NCBI GenBank assembly: GCA_022495995.1
Contig: JAFEMH010001483.1
Location: forward strand, 310,001 to 374,000
From: Adenophora triphylla var. japonica
Lineage: Eukaryota > Streptophyta > Magnoliopsida > Asterales > Campanulaceae
Reading direction: 5' to 3'
DNA: 64,000 bases
Below the pieces are notes generated by a model. The model had not been told where the DNA came from, searched no databases, and worked only from the letters and a program-made list of their open reading frames with translations. A program made the translations under genes and the position numbers. Of the stretch, positions 31,548-42,928 are shown in pieces; the stretch's first letter is position 1, and every line of letters starts with the position of its first letter.

Positions 31548-33960
31548 CTAGCCGCTCTTTGCTGTTGGACCATGCATCCATTCTTCGATGCTGGAGACGG
31601 GAGCTATCGCAGGTCTTCCCATCCGGACTTCTTTGTCAGCTTCTTGCTCAATCCAACCATTTTCCTTGCCTCTGATGACTGGTTCATCGACCTCGCAAAG
31701 GGGTGAGTCAAATTCCATTATGTTCCCAAGTCTTGAACCACCAAACTCGATCATGTTGACATTCATGTTGTTATTTACGGGAGCGGGTTAATGATAGTAT
31801 TAGGCCCTTCAGAACCTCTAACCTCCCTTGTTCAATCAAACTTTGGATTGCCTTTTTCAGGGGGACGCAATCATCTGTCAAGTGCCCGTGGTACTGATGA
31901 AAGGCACAATGCTTGGAGGTATCCAAAGGAGCATTGGGGTTTCTAGGCTGATAATTTTCCAAGGGCCGGAGAAAACCTTCTCTCACCAAACCTCTGAAGA
32001 TATCACTCAAAGGCATCCCAAAGTTTCTCAAGTCTTGGAGCCGAGATCTGGATGCATCAGGTTTCTTGGGAACAAAGGAAGTGGCATTGTTACAGTCATG
32101 TCCCGCATAGCTAATCACTTCTTTACCTTTTGGTTGGGCAGGAGCTGTGTTGGAGGTGGAAGAAACCCGGTATCTGTAAGTAGGTGCAACAACTTGCTGC
32201 CGATTGTAAGCCTTTTCGAACTTAGCCCCGGAATTAACCATTGCACGTAAGTCGCCGTAGGGGAAGTGACCGAGGGAATCTCTCAAATGCGGCTTCAAGC
32301 ATGACCGAAAGATGTCTAACTGCTCCTCGTCGAGGGAGGAATGGCCATTTCACTAAGCTTCAGTTCCACCTTTTATAGAAATCCCCAATATTCTCATCGT
32401 GGCGCCGCATCGTTGTCCGCAGTCAACTCGCTTGTTTCCCATTCCAAGTTGGCTTTATACTTATCTCGTGAAAGTACCGGTAATCTGTTCCCAAGTAGCC
32501 CTAGCTTCAGCCGCAATCGGAAAAACCATTTCAAAGCCCCCGACTTCAAAGAGAGATCAAGTAGTCAGCCAACTGCTGGTTTGTGCATCCCTTGGCTTTC
32601 ATTGCCAAAGTATAGGTGTCCAAGTGAGTTTTAGGGCACGTACTTCCATCAAACAGTTCGAGATTGGGCATTACGAACTTGTGAGGCAGGGGTACAATCG
32701 AGTCGGGATCTGTAGGCCGAAGAGCAGTGTTCCTTTTGACGGTCAATTCAGTGATCTGCGCTTTCATTTCCTTGTGTTGCTCCATAAACCAAGCCAATTG
32801 GGGATCCAAAGGTGGAGCGGGAATGCCTGAGCCGATATTTGAGCTAGGAAGAGGACTAACTGTTGGTGGTGCATTGGTGGAAGGAATACCATATCCCGGA
32901 GCATAGGTGAAAACCTGTCCTTGGCCCAAATTACCCTGGGGAGTGTAGGTAGGAGCTTGGGCAAAGGGATAGAACCCAGCGACTTGCTGTTGGCTTCCAA
33001 TCGGCAGAGAAGATGGAGGCAGATCTGAGGTAGCTGGATAGCTCGAATTTCCGGGGTGAGGCCCGTAAGTAGGCTTGAGTGTGGGCTGCTGTCCCTGGTT
33101 GTTGAATTGCATGGCCGCCCGTGGCGAGGTGTGTAACCGAGGGGTACTGCGGTCCCGGTGATTCCGATGAAACCGGGATGGAGGTTTGGTAACCCATCGA
33201 ACCCCGAGTGATACATGGATTTGTGAAAGCCGTGTGAGGAGCAAATCGAGCTAGCATCATTCTCGAGGAAGGGCTCGACCGCGGCCCCGAACTGCATCGT
33301 GGCGGCATTCCAAACTGTTGCTGTGAAGGTTCGGATTGATCGGTTCCAAACTGAGGTGGGATCCCCATTTGCTGGGCATTCCGAGGCACCCCCAACCATG
33401 AGAAGACATTCCGCATGCGACTTTGTCCCCACCGAGGTATGCGAACCGGCTCGTCCCGTCAGCCGCATGGATCCAGTGGTCTGCAGCTTGGGAGCCACCG
33501 ACCTAGAGGTCGAGGAGCATGGGCTCGTGGTAGTATCGTGGGAAGCCGGTGGTGGCATCCCTGGAGTAGTCGGGTTGACCAAGAGCGGGATTGGGGTCTT
33601 CCTCTTCTTCCACAAAGTGAAGGTGCCATCCGGGTTGAGACCGGCGGCCAATCCATGGCTTTTGATAGCCTCCATAAGGCCGTTCACCAGTGCTTCTGTC
33701 GCACTCTCATCCTGTTCGGCTAACCGATTCCATTGCGGTTCTGCTTTGAGGAGTCCCAAGAGGCGGAGTGACGTTGTCCCCATCGTTACCTGATGCGGTA
33801 CATTCTGAAACCCGGAGTCGGAACAAACGGTGAAGCTGACGATGCGCTTGACTCTTCCCAACTGATCAAACGGTGACCCGGTGCCCGAAACCAACCTTTG
33901 TGAGGAGCTGCGGGGGAAAAGGTACGAGGGTTCAGATGTCTGGGAATTGAAGGAGGGTAA
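31548..33960 (-). pseudogene. Element C gag, frame-broken
   Basis: Gag pieces appear in order on the minus strand in different frames: an N-terminal part (NRLAEQDESATEALVNGLME, about 33720), a Pro/Gln-rich part (33100-32850), PPLDPQLAWFMEQHKEMKAQ and LELFDGSTCPKTHLDTYTL (capsid start, about 32820-32620), DLRAMVNSGAKFEKAYNRQQ (about 32240), and a zinc-knuckle-like CAFHQYHGHLTDDC (about 31900). At least three frameshifts separate them. OG1 gag is the nearest relative here. Gag normally forms the particle that packages element RNA; this copy cannot make it whole. Confidence 0.8.
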
Positions 33961-34006
33961 GTGTTTGGGCTTTGGGCTCATGCAACACGCAGTTATTTGT
34001 TCACGT

Positions 34007-34252
34007 TTACTTAAAACATGTTTTATTAACATAATCGGTTGAAAAAGATTGCTCTTCTTTTTCACAAACTAGTCTGGATCCTGGATCAGTGGGCCCCGTC
34101 ACTACGTCTATAAGCCCCCCGTATTCCACCTGTATTTCGACCTCCCAGGGTGGACAGCCCCGGGCGAGGGTCCTATAGGGCAAGCGGGTCCCACCGACCG
34201 AAAATGAAAACGATCCTAAAAGTCTGGCGGGTAATCGAGTCTTAACGAGCAT
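34007..34252 (-). CDS. Small conserved leader ORF of element C
   Basis: An 81-residue frame with RTLARGCPPWEVEIQVEYGG and DVVTGPTDPGSRLV, the counterpart of B2's ORF at 11099-11281. It lies between PBS (35255) and gag. The first ~24 residues have no counterpart, so translation may start later or the region may be spliced. No function is known to me. Confidence 0.45.
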   Translation of the reverse strand: MLVKTRLPARLLGSFSFSVGGTRLPYRTLARGCPPWEVEIQVEYGGLIDVVTGPTDPGSRLVCEKEEQSFSTDYVNKTCFK

Positions 34253-35254
34253 TCGATGTAAATTACGGACAAAGCTGACGTCAAAGTCAAGATCATGTCC
34301 GAGGGCTCGACAAAAAGCTCGGCATGATTTGACCGATAAATGTCCACGATTGATCTTGATTTGTCGTCGCTAAGCCGTAATTAGGCATGGAATAATCATT
34401 AATCCTTGATGACTCGGTGTCAAATACCGGGAGTCGTGTATAATTTGTGCCGCCGAGCCGAAGTCAAGGCGCCGGTCAATATCTTGGTCAAAGTCCGCGG
34501 CGGAAAACCGGCGTAACTTTGACCGATTAGGGTCCCCGAAAGATATTGAGTCGGTATTCCGACAAAGGCTTGAAAGGAAAGGTCTATACACGTACATGGG
34601 CATGACACGACCCGGACTAAAAACCAACCGGGTCTCGGACAAAGTGTGTCACGGACAAGTGCATGGTCGACACGAGGCTCCATGGGATGTTTGGGTAGTC
34701 CTGTGCTTGCACCGAGAGGCGTAATAAGACCAAACGGGCCGCGACAAGGATTTCCCCGGGTTAGGGACGTAGTGTGCAGTGTAAGGTCACGTGCGCATAG
34801 TGTGCAAACAGTCTATCTTCTTTTTCTGAGTAAAATAGAAATTTTTCATGTGTCTTAAAAAGTATGATGCATGATTTTTTTTTTTGAAACTCCTTTTTTT
34901 TGAAATTCTTTTTTTTTGAAATTTTTTTTTTGAAATTTAATGAACACATAAGCACATAAGAACAAAAATTCCGACAGTTAGGGACATGATTCCGACAGTC
35001 AAAATTTTGACTTTTTCCGAGGCGGCCAAAACAACACGAAAATGTGAAAAAATCAACACATACAACAAATGATTTTAAATGCCGGGACGGAAGCTTGACC
35101 CTCAAATGCTTTTTTTTTTTTAAAACAATGATACCGGTACGTGGGATTGTTAAATCACAATTTATCCCCGACTCGTGTTAGGAGGCGATAACGGGAAGTT
35201 TAATGGTTTCCACCAATATACCAAATATCATTTTTTTTAGAAAAAGCTTATTTC
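34253..35254 (-). other. Element C leader
   Basis: Non-coding by eye. It holds ctcggca-type palindromic words (34280-34330), a segment rich in gtcaaag (34270-34520), and a T-tract/GAAA repeat at 34873-34940 (five runs of 7-10 T followed by GAAA). Confidence 0.45.
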
Positions 35255-35272
35255 TCCCCAGCGGAGTCGCCA
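35255..35272 (-). other. Primer-binding site of element C
   Basis: The minus strand reads TGGCGACTCCGCTGGGGA, one base after the LTR end at 35274. It differs from B2's site by one base (G for A). Confidence 0.82.
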
Positions 35273-35273
35273 C

Positions 35274-37127
35274 TGTGATGTACCCGATTTTTGAAATCAA
35301 ACGGAGTCGCCACGCCATTTTTGTTTTAAGGGCCAAAACTTTGAAAAATGCCCGAGATTAGAAATTTGGGTTCGGAGGTCACTTTACACGCCGGGAAGGA
35401 TGTTAGTGTGCACCCGGAATGCCTCGTAAAACGAGTCTTCCAAGCTAAAAACCATTTGTTTGTGTGTGTGTGTGTGTGTGTTGGCCAAAATAAGTTGAAA
35501 CTGAGGAAGGTAAAAATTGGGAACTCTTTATAAGACTTTGTACAAATCCCATGATTTTTGGTGTGATTTTTGGGTTGAGATTTGGTACTCAAAATATTTT
35601 TGGAAGTTGAAAACCATTTCTGCCAGAATGGAAAAGGCAGTGGACACTTGATTTTGAAATGGACTTTAGGGCTTGAAAACTCCAGAATCTGGGAAAATTC
35701 CGAGAATAAAAAATGTTCAAAACACCTTAAATAAGGTTTCTATAAAATAACATCCCATTTTGGAGATGATTTGAGGGACCAAAACCTTCTGGAAATCTCA
35801 GATGTGAAATCTGGATTTCCAGAGACTGATGAACTGACCTTTAAAGGAAAATTTGAAAAAGGGAGTTTTACTCACGCAAAAAATAAAGTAAAAATATGTC
35901 TGGATAGATATGGATGTTGGCTACAAAAAGTGTTTATAACACCAAATTCCAAGTTTATTTGTATCCAAAAAATTAGACCATGGACTGGGGTCTTAGAAAA
36001 TTGCTACTGGACAGCAACTTCTCAAGAAGGAAAACATGATTTTAAAGGGGGTTTTGCATCCATGCTTGTCCCCATTTCCCTAGATTTTGATTAGTAGTCA
36101 CTAGACATTTTAGTGGTGATCTACTATATCAAACCATCCTTGGGGTACATTAGGACTTAAGCATTTCATTTGCTTGGGAAGGGGAATTTTGTAGAGATGA
36201 AATTAAAGAGAAAAATCAACTAGAGATTTAAAATGTGGACCATTTGAGATGGTCATTCATGAAGATGAACTTCAAGATGACCATCTTAGGTCAATATTTA
36301 AGTTAAACTAGACATAAAGTAAATCAAAGTAAGAAGAACAAGATGAACAAGAAGTTAAAAGGGAGTTTTAGGGTTTAGAGAAGGAGGGCTTTACCAATGG
36401 TGACACCCTATCTTCCTAGGCTTGGAATTTGACTTGAGGAGTATCAAGATTTGTGTTTGACTTGAGGAGTATCAATATTTGGTGTTTGGATTTGTGTTTG
36501 GGTGGATTCAAGGCTTGAATGTGTTTAGGGTTTGATGATAGAGTTGGTCAAAGAGAAAACAAGTAGATAACACTTAAGTCCTCTATGTTTTCTCTCTAAT
36601 CCTCCTCCTAAGGGGTGATTTGAGCTTGGATTGGTGTATGTATGAGAGTATGTATGAGAGTGTTTTGAAAGTATTTTGAGTGAGTGGGGTTTGGGAAAGA
36701 TTGAAGAGAAAATGGTGGCAATTCTAGTGAATTCCCACTGTTTTCTCCCTATTTTTCGCCAGTATACAGCTTCTATGAGCCAATTGTGTTGTGTAAACTG
36801 AGAGAGGAGGGTTCAATTTATAGGCCTCTGGAAATGTCAATAGGATCCGCGCGGAGGGTATTGTAAACATGCCTGGTGCATTAAATGCTGCTCCAGGCTT
36901 TGAACAGGAAGAATAAAATTCAAAAATCCAGCAGTTTATGTTTTTCAACTTGCCCAATTCGGATTTTTCAATTTCTTTTGCTTTTTGAGATTCTTTCCTT
37001 GGTTTATCTTTAAATGGCAAACCCTAATCTACCCTTGGTTGGTTAGAAATGTTAGAAATGTTAGGAATGTTAAACTTCCGTTAATTTTCTAACGAAAATG
37101 CTAACAACTCAAATTGGAGCACTTACA
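35274..37127 (-). mobile_element. Element C 5' LTR
   Basis: 1,854 bp, with TG at 37127 and CA at 35274 on the minus strand. It ends next to the PBS inside and next to CCAGG outside. Comparison with the 3' LTR shows few changes, so the insertion is fairly recent though older than GY1. Confidence 0.92.
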
Positions 37128-37814
37128 CCAGGGCATCTGCGAAGCGATTCCTGTCTCTTGGCAAATAATGGAAAGAGATGTCCTTGAACTGAGCAATGAG
37201 CTCCTCCATGTACGTGCGGTACTTCTGGAGGCCAGAATCTATCGTCTTCCATTTGTTGGACACTTGATTGATGATCAATGCTGAGTCTCCGTACACTTCC
37301 AGTTCTGAGATGTTGCGCTCAAGAGCAGCTTCTAGATCGGCTGCACAAGCTTCATACTCTGCTGCATTGTTGGTTGTTTCAAAGTTCAGTTTTATGGCTA
37401 AGGGAGTGTGCTCGTCCTTGGGATCGACCAGGAGCATTCCAATACCATTTCCCTTATTGTTGGCTACCCCATCGAAGAAGAGTTGCCAGCGGTTTGCGCT
37501 GTCGAGTGAAAAGATCCCGTCATCCGGAAACTGCGGATCAGGACCCTTGGGTTCACTGCTTGGGAAGTCTGCCAGCTGATCTGCCATTACTCTACCTTTT
37601 GTTGATTTTCTGACCATGTACTTGATGTCGAATTCAGCCAAGAAGAATGACCACATGGCTAGTCTCATTGACAGGGATGGCTTGTCGAAGAGATATCGGA
37701 CGGGGTCCATCTTGGAGACCAGGAGCACCGAATGTGACTGCATGTAGTGTTTCAGTTTCCCGACTACCCATACCAAGGCGGTACAAGTTTTCTCTAATGC
37801 TGAGTAGCTGAGTT
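37128..37814 (-). CDS. OG1 RNase H end and archaeal-type RNase H (split pol segment)
   Basis: This holds the C-terminal part of the retroviral-type RNase H (SYSALEKTCTALVWVVGKLKHY, YMVRKSTKGRVMADQLADF) and then the second, archaeal-type RNase H typical of Tat elements: LFFDGVANNKGNGIGMLL (first Asp), NNAAEYEACAADLEAAL (Glu), VYGDSALIINQV (Asp) and RNRFADAL (Asp). The frame is open for its whole length. The high end is cut by CACTA-R at 37815, the low end by element C at 37127, inside the last Asp motif. It removes RNA from RNA:DNA hybrids during reverse transcription. Confidence 0.88.
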
Positions 37815-38483
37815 CACTACAAGGAAAAGGTGTTTTTGTCACATTTTATTTGTCACGGTCCGTCAACCGTGACAAATAATTTTTTATAAACCACGGTTCT
37901 TTTAACCGTGGCAATTAATTATTATTTGCACCGATTTCATGGTTTGACCATGGTTTACCCGTTAAATATTATATTTACGTTCAAAATCCCTAAACTCCAG
38001 CCAGTGCCTTCTCCAAATTCCCCTCCCAAATTCACGACTTCCCTCCAAAATTTCCCTCTCAATCCAAAGGAAAATCCAAATCCAAATCCAAATTGTTTTT
38101 GATTTCCATTCCTCTCTTAGAATTCTAACGTAATTAGGATTTTGGCCACCGTGTACAGGCGCAGTTCAACAACGCAAACCGTAAATCATCAACGCAAACT
38201 GCAAACCCTAGAAATCTTCATCCCGATCCTACTGCAGGAGGTGAATCTCCTGTTGGAATCGGTAAGAAAATCTATATTCAACAAGCAATCCGATTCTGTT
38301 TTAGATCTATCTCTCACAGCAATCGATTAAATCCTTTGCTCCGCCTATTTGTTTTATCACCTGTTATCGAATTTGATGTTTTGCCTGATTATATTATATT
38401 ATTTCGGATTTCTTAGGGTTTTTTCTTCATTAAATTTTTGTATTTTTTGGAATTGAGTTTCTGAAATTGTTTTCTTTGATTAG

Positions 38484-38890
38484 ATATTGAGGAGGACATA
38501 CGCGCTTTGCAGCTTGAGTCATCTGGTATACTTTTGATTTTATCATTTTTTTACTGATTTTATTATTGTTATAGTTTTCTACTGATTCGTCATTGCTAGT
38601 ACCGTGTGTTAATTTTAGTTCTACTGCTATTTTGAAATAATATGTGATGGTAACAAGTGTTTACTTAGTTAACAGCTTTTACAAGTGCTAATACTCTGTT
38701 GTTATTCACTATAATGGTTACTGTTAGTGCTAGTTTTCTTGGTTGGTTGAGAAAAGCTTGTTTTATTGGTTCTGAATTATTAGTTAATTGGGTGCAGAAG
38801 ATAATATGGTGCAGCATGATTCCGCTGATAATGGAAGGCCGCAAGAAGTTGAAAATTCTAATGAAACTGAAAAAGGTTCAGAGATTCATG
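38484..38890 (+). pseudogene. Captured eRF3-like gene, first exons
   Basis: Two exon-like pieces: 38484-38525 reads IEEDIRALQLESS and ends at a GT; 38798-38890 starts after TGCAG and reads EDNMVQHDSADNGRPQEVEN and on to KGSEIH. Joined in phase they resemble the N-terminus of plant eRF3 (GSPT/SUP35), which I recall as starting MDxExxIRALQLxS. A possible 5' UTR exon lies at 38150-38261 (donor GGTAAG). The call leans on the exon pair at 53249-53548. GY1 now separates the two halves. Confidence 0.6.
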
Positions 38891-39271
38891 AATGTTTTTG
38901 GCCAGGATGTATCTGTTTGTGCATTATTTTTGTTGGATTGTGTTATACTACCATTGGTAGGCATAAGACTATAATTTCTCTTATTTTATGAAGTTGGGAT
39001 ATGTTATAGCATAGAGCATCTATTATTTACGATTATGATTTTGCTTACTGTATAGCGGGGTCCTCTAGATTTATTCATTTGTGGCACTAGACTCATGATT
39101 ATGTCTGTTACATGACATGTATTATCTTAACTTGACTTGCCCATATTAGTTTATTTAATTAATTCAAGCTTTGATCATGCGAATTTACTACAGTACTTAA
39201 GAGTAAAGAAAATATTGGGTAGTATAGACATGACTATAAAATGAGATATCAAATATTTCTTTAATGTAGTG

Positions 39272-39325
<54 letters not shown>

Positions 39326-39707
39326 GCTTAGGCTGCAACGTCAAGCCGGGTTATGGTTTCTATCTGTTCATGTACAAACGGGTCTTTAAATTCCTATTAT
39401 TTACTTTATTTGTAAAGGGGTCATTAGCTGACATATTCATTTAATTATGTTCAAATCTAGACCTTCCTCTCTAGATAATTGAGTAATTTTTAGGATCTTC
39501 TTCGTAGAACCAGCTATATTGCATAACAAATTATATCCAAATTAGATTATTTGGTTCTCTCTTTGAAATTCTGCTAGTTCCTTTTTTCTTTCTTCAAATG
39601 GGTCGTTTCTATTTAATTGAAAGAGGTTGGAGTACTTCCTTTAGTTTTTAGGAGGGTGTTGGGGTGGGGGGAATGGGGTTATTCTGGGATAAAATTTGTA
39701 GAGATCT
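38891..39707 (+). other. CACTA-R interior left of GY1
   Basis: AT-rich intron-like sequence without a recognised ORF. It contains a TA microsatellite (39273-39320, about 24 repeats). GAGGT at 39708-39712 is the left target duplication of GY1. Confidence 0.6.
39273..39320. repeat. TA microsatellite
   Basis: About 24 uninterrupted TA units inside CACTA-R, in intron-like sequence of the captured gene. Confidence 0.95.
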
Positions 39708-39712
39708 GAGGT

Positions 39713-40474
39713 TGAAATGGTTATCATAAATGGATTGGGCCTAAATAGTTAAGAAGGTTCGATAAACTTATTAGGCCAAGTAAGATGATAATAAATGTGA
39801 AGATAAGTGACAAGTTGAGCGATAATTAATATGTCGGCTTAAGAGGACAAGATAGGGTAATAAGCGACAAGAAGGCGATGTACAGATGAAACGGAATGAA
39901 GGTGAGAAAAGCAATAGGCGAGAAGATGAACTTGTCCCATAGTTTTAGATAAAATATGAATATCTGAGAATGAGTGATTTGGCCTACTTTGTCGCAATAA
40001 AGAGTTTGTCGCCTAGCGACAAACGTGACTGATGGTACAACTTTTTGGTATACTGACACGTGGTACCAACCCCCCCTAACGTATAACAGTGTAACATGAT
40101 GGGAATGTCAGTACTTTTTTACTAACTCTGAGGGTAGTTGACTGACTTAGCATGAATGATTGACACGTGTCCTTGCAGGCATGGCCTATGATTACAAGGT
40201 GGTATAAATATGTGAAATTCTCTATTATTAAGTAAGTCTATTCTCTCTCTAAAAACTCTCTTTTCTTCATTACAAGATAGAACTTTTCTTAAATCTGAAC
40301 TGAAAACTGATTCTCACGCCGGAGGGGTTTCACCGGAGTCACCCCCGGTTTAGCTCAGTGTTGCTCGTGTGTGTAGGTCCCATAGCAAACCATCCCAAGA
40401 AGATTAGCCGGAGTATCCTTTGAAGCAGTTGAAGATTCAACTCCTGATCAACACCATTTTCCATGGCTGCATCA
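39713..40474 (+). mobile_element. GY1 5' LTR
   Basis: TGAAATGGTTATC...GGCTGCATCA, 762 bp. I read it against 52160-52921 line by line and saw no difference. It contains TATAAATA (40203-40210), G-box-like sites (GACACGTGG near 40035, GACACGTGTC at 40162-40171) and the inverted repeat GTTTGTCGC-CTA-GCGACAAAC (about 40003-40023). Confidence 0.95.
40203..40210 (+). promoter_or_regulatory. TATA box of GY1
   Basis: TATAAATA, about 490 bases into the LTR, followed by a CT-rich initiator-like stretch (ctctattattaag, ttctctctct). The copy in the 3' LTR is at 52650-52657. Confidence 0.65.
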
Positions 40475-40831
40475 GTTGGTGGCTGCCGGAGGTGAGAGAG
40501 AAGATGGAGCACTGTTGTTGTTTTGTTGGTGGAGCCCAGAAGATTCTAACTGTCAGTTTGGTCAAAGGAGTAAAGGCTAGTTGATTAGAAAACCAAGGAG
40601 GATTCTCAGATAGTACTTGTTAAAGGTGTTTTTTGGATTGTGGTATTTATTTCAGGAAGTCATAAAGTTGTCTTTGGCTATAAAGGTTGTAAGTTCATTA
40701 GTGCATGCATTAAAGGCATTTTGTTTTCAGAAAGTGACTTGTAAAGTTGTCAGAACAGTTGGTTTATGGTGAAAAGGTGTGATTTGTCTTGAGGTGTCTG
40801 TAAAAGTATAACAGTTAGTTGGAAGCAAGTT
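40475..40831 (+). other. GY1 PBS and leader
   Basis: Two bases after the LTR, TGGTGGCTGCCGGAGG (40477-40492) is the candidate primer-binding site; I cannot name the tRNA. The leader to 40831 has no ORF of note. Confidence 0.5.
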
Positions 40832-41926
40832 ATGGTGGTTGGACAAGAAAAAGCTACCCCTTCTAGGGTGGCTCAGAATTTAACATTGGCAACCCCAAAT
40901 GCAAAGGATGCTCGTGCGGGAGCTGAAGCAGGATCTGAAAGAGAGGTGGAGGTCCATACGTCTGAGACTAACACCAGTGTTAGGCGGGCTAGGGTGGAGG
41001 AGGAAAGGGTGAGAGTGGAAAGAGCCAAGGCAGTAGATGAAGGCCAAGTTCCCGCGAAGTCAAAGAATGCAGAAGTAAGAGAAAGGATTGAAAAGTTAAG
41101 GGCGGATAATGAGGCGTGGATGCATGTCCTCGCCAATAATCAACAATTGAAGGAGTTACATGTGGAGCCCTCCCACATTCCTGAGGATTTGCTAAATGGG
41201 CAAGCGGGAAGGTCCCATGTCGGCGGGCAAAATCGAGAGGTTAGCGCTAGCGTGGCTAATAGACCAAGACAGAATGTAGATACGCCGCTGCCCAGGAGAT
41301 TAGCGGAAAATCGAAGGCGGGATGATGGCTTGGAAGCGAGAAAGAAGAGGAGAAAGAAAATATACCATAAGCCAGGCAACTCCAAAGAAGAATCTTATTA
41401 CTTTGAATATGACAGCAATGAATCTAGCGGCTCCACGCACAACGAGGGACGCGGTAAGGAAAGGACCCAGATATCGCGACGTCATGATGCTAGGCGACAT
41501 CGTGAGAGTTCACCGCGGGATAGGGAGCGACGGCGACAAGATAGGAAAGATAAAGATTATGATAAGGAAAGGGGGCGGAGAGCTGCAGAGGCGGTGAAGG
41601 CGGCAGAAGCCGAGAAGCTCGTAGAAGCCATGAAAGCCGCAGAGTTGGCCAAGGCCAGTGAGGCAGAGAAGGCTAAGAAGGAAGAGGAACAAAGGTTAAG
41701 AAATGAGATGGCTGAGATGGCGAAGAAAATTAAGGATTTAGAGGCGGGAATAAAGAAAGTGGAAGGGAAAAAGCCTTTTTTGGCTCCTTTCACCCAAAAT
41801 ATCAAAGGTGTTGCCCAGGACTCCAAGTTTTCGAATGCCAACTTTATCAAGTTACTCAGAAAATCTAGAGCAAGAACTCATGTGGGAGGATTTGGAAGCA
41901 ACCATGTCGCTATTGATCGAGAATGA
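40832..41926 (+). pseudogene. GY1 gag, N-terminal part
   Basis: 364 residues: a charged, coiled-coil-like segment (~48-105, many Arg/Glu), a basic DRERRRQDRKDKD segment (~230), and a long Ala/Glu/Lys helix (~250-310, AEAVKAAEAEKLVEAMKAAE). This is the usual low-complexity N-terminus of Tat gag. It ends where capsid should begin (KPFLAPFTQNIKG); the frame then shifts, and capsid pieces go on in other frames to ~42235. This copy cannot make full gag. Confidence 0.8.
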
Positions 41927-42928
41927 AGCAATTTTATGTCGAGCCTTGGTGAGCACTCTGCGAATCATGCATTGGATTGGTTCTTAGTACGGCTGAAGAT
42001 TCTATAACGGGGTATCAAGATTTCGTGAGAAATTCTTGGCGAGATTTAGTGCGTCAGATCACAACCAGTTCAAAAGATGGAGTTGTGCAGTCTTAAGCAA
42101 AAGGATGGGGAAGGGATTGCGACTTTCACAGACAGGTTCATGGGAGTGGCCAATCAAGTTCTCGACATCGCACAAGGCGAGATAATCATGTTGTATAACA
42201 CCGCCATACCGGTCACTTCAAGCAGGAGTTAGGGATGAGATTGCCAAAGACTACGGGGGAGTTGTATGAAAGAGTGCGAGGATTTTGTAGTGGAGCTAGA
42301 GTTAAGACAAAGGGGGGTACAATTGCGAGTCAGGCCGTCAAGAAAGTGGCGAGCGAAAGGGTGGAGATAGTGCGAGATGATAGAAGAGGGTTTGGCGGCA
42401 ATAGAGGGGCAAGTCAAACGGGAGGAAGCGGAGGCCGTGGAGAAGGGCGCACGGGGGGTCAGAGAGAGTTTAAGCCAAAGACAGACATCAAGTATAGCCG
42501 GTTGAACACTCCTATTAGCGAGATCATGAAGAAAATAAATCTGCCCGAACCTTTTCCTATTACACCAGGAACTGGTCCGTCTAGAGATCAGAATAGTTAC
42601 TGTGAATTTCACAAAGATAAGGGGCACAAGGCGACGATTGTTATAATTTGAGGAGATTGATTCAGGGGAAGATTGACAGGGGTTTTCTGCAGGAGTATTT
42701 GGAGGAGAATGTTGGGCGGGATGATCAACGTAGGCCGGAGAGAAATTTGGTAGATGTCATTCACGACCCTTTACCCAGTGTGTCTCAATTGAATACCCAA
42801 ATCATGACTTTGACGCATACGTTTGATGTTCCTCAGTTCCCCGCCAGTCAAGACAGGGTGATCAGTTTTTCCAGGCGAGAATTGGCTGTTACCAAAAGCC
42901 ATGGGAGTCAGCCAATTATCATCACTTT
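41927..42928 (+). pseudogene. GY1 capsid and zinc-knuckle remnants
   Basis: Frame fragments of capsid are seen at 42020-42230 (FLARFSASDHNQ, then DRFMGVANQVLDIAQGE in another frame). 42235-42651 reads ELYERVRGF, a Gly/Arg-rich segment and YCEFHKDKGHK, the first three ligands of a CCHC-like knuckle; a one-base shift at about 42630 puts the last Cys in another frame (42648-43019, NLRRLIQGKIDRGFLQEYLE). At least three shifts occur in 1 kb. Confidence 0.75.

Larger units (their letters stand above)
23962..37127 (-). mobile_element. Element C: complete LTR element with gag but no pol
   Basis: 13,166 bp, flanked by the target duplication CCAGG (23957-23961 and 37128-37132), inserted in OG1's archaeal-type RNase H. 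It has two ~1.84-kb LTRs, a PBS, a leader with the small conserved ORF, a damaged gag, long non-coding sequence and tandem arrays. No RT, RNase H or integrase motif is readable between 25796 and 35254. It therefore resembles non-autonomous elements that keep only gag, and must have moved with enzymes from a relative. Confidence 0.88.

Noticed and set aside
33299..33793. Plus-strand ORFs of 100-164 residues opposite element C gag
   Set aside because: They are shadows of the GC-rich gag coding strand; the minus-strand pieces carry recognisable gag motifs.
37123..37842. The ORF as one 239-residue gene with its own start MTKTPFPCSE
   Set aside because: The first nine codons come from the terminus of CACTA-R; the true pol frame enters from 55553 on the other side of the insertion.
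39826..40059. 77-residue ORF repeated exactly at 52273-52506
   Set aside because: Both lie antisense in the two LTRs of GY1; identity follows from LTR identity, and no domain is seen.
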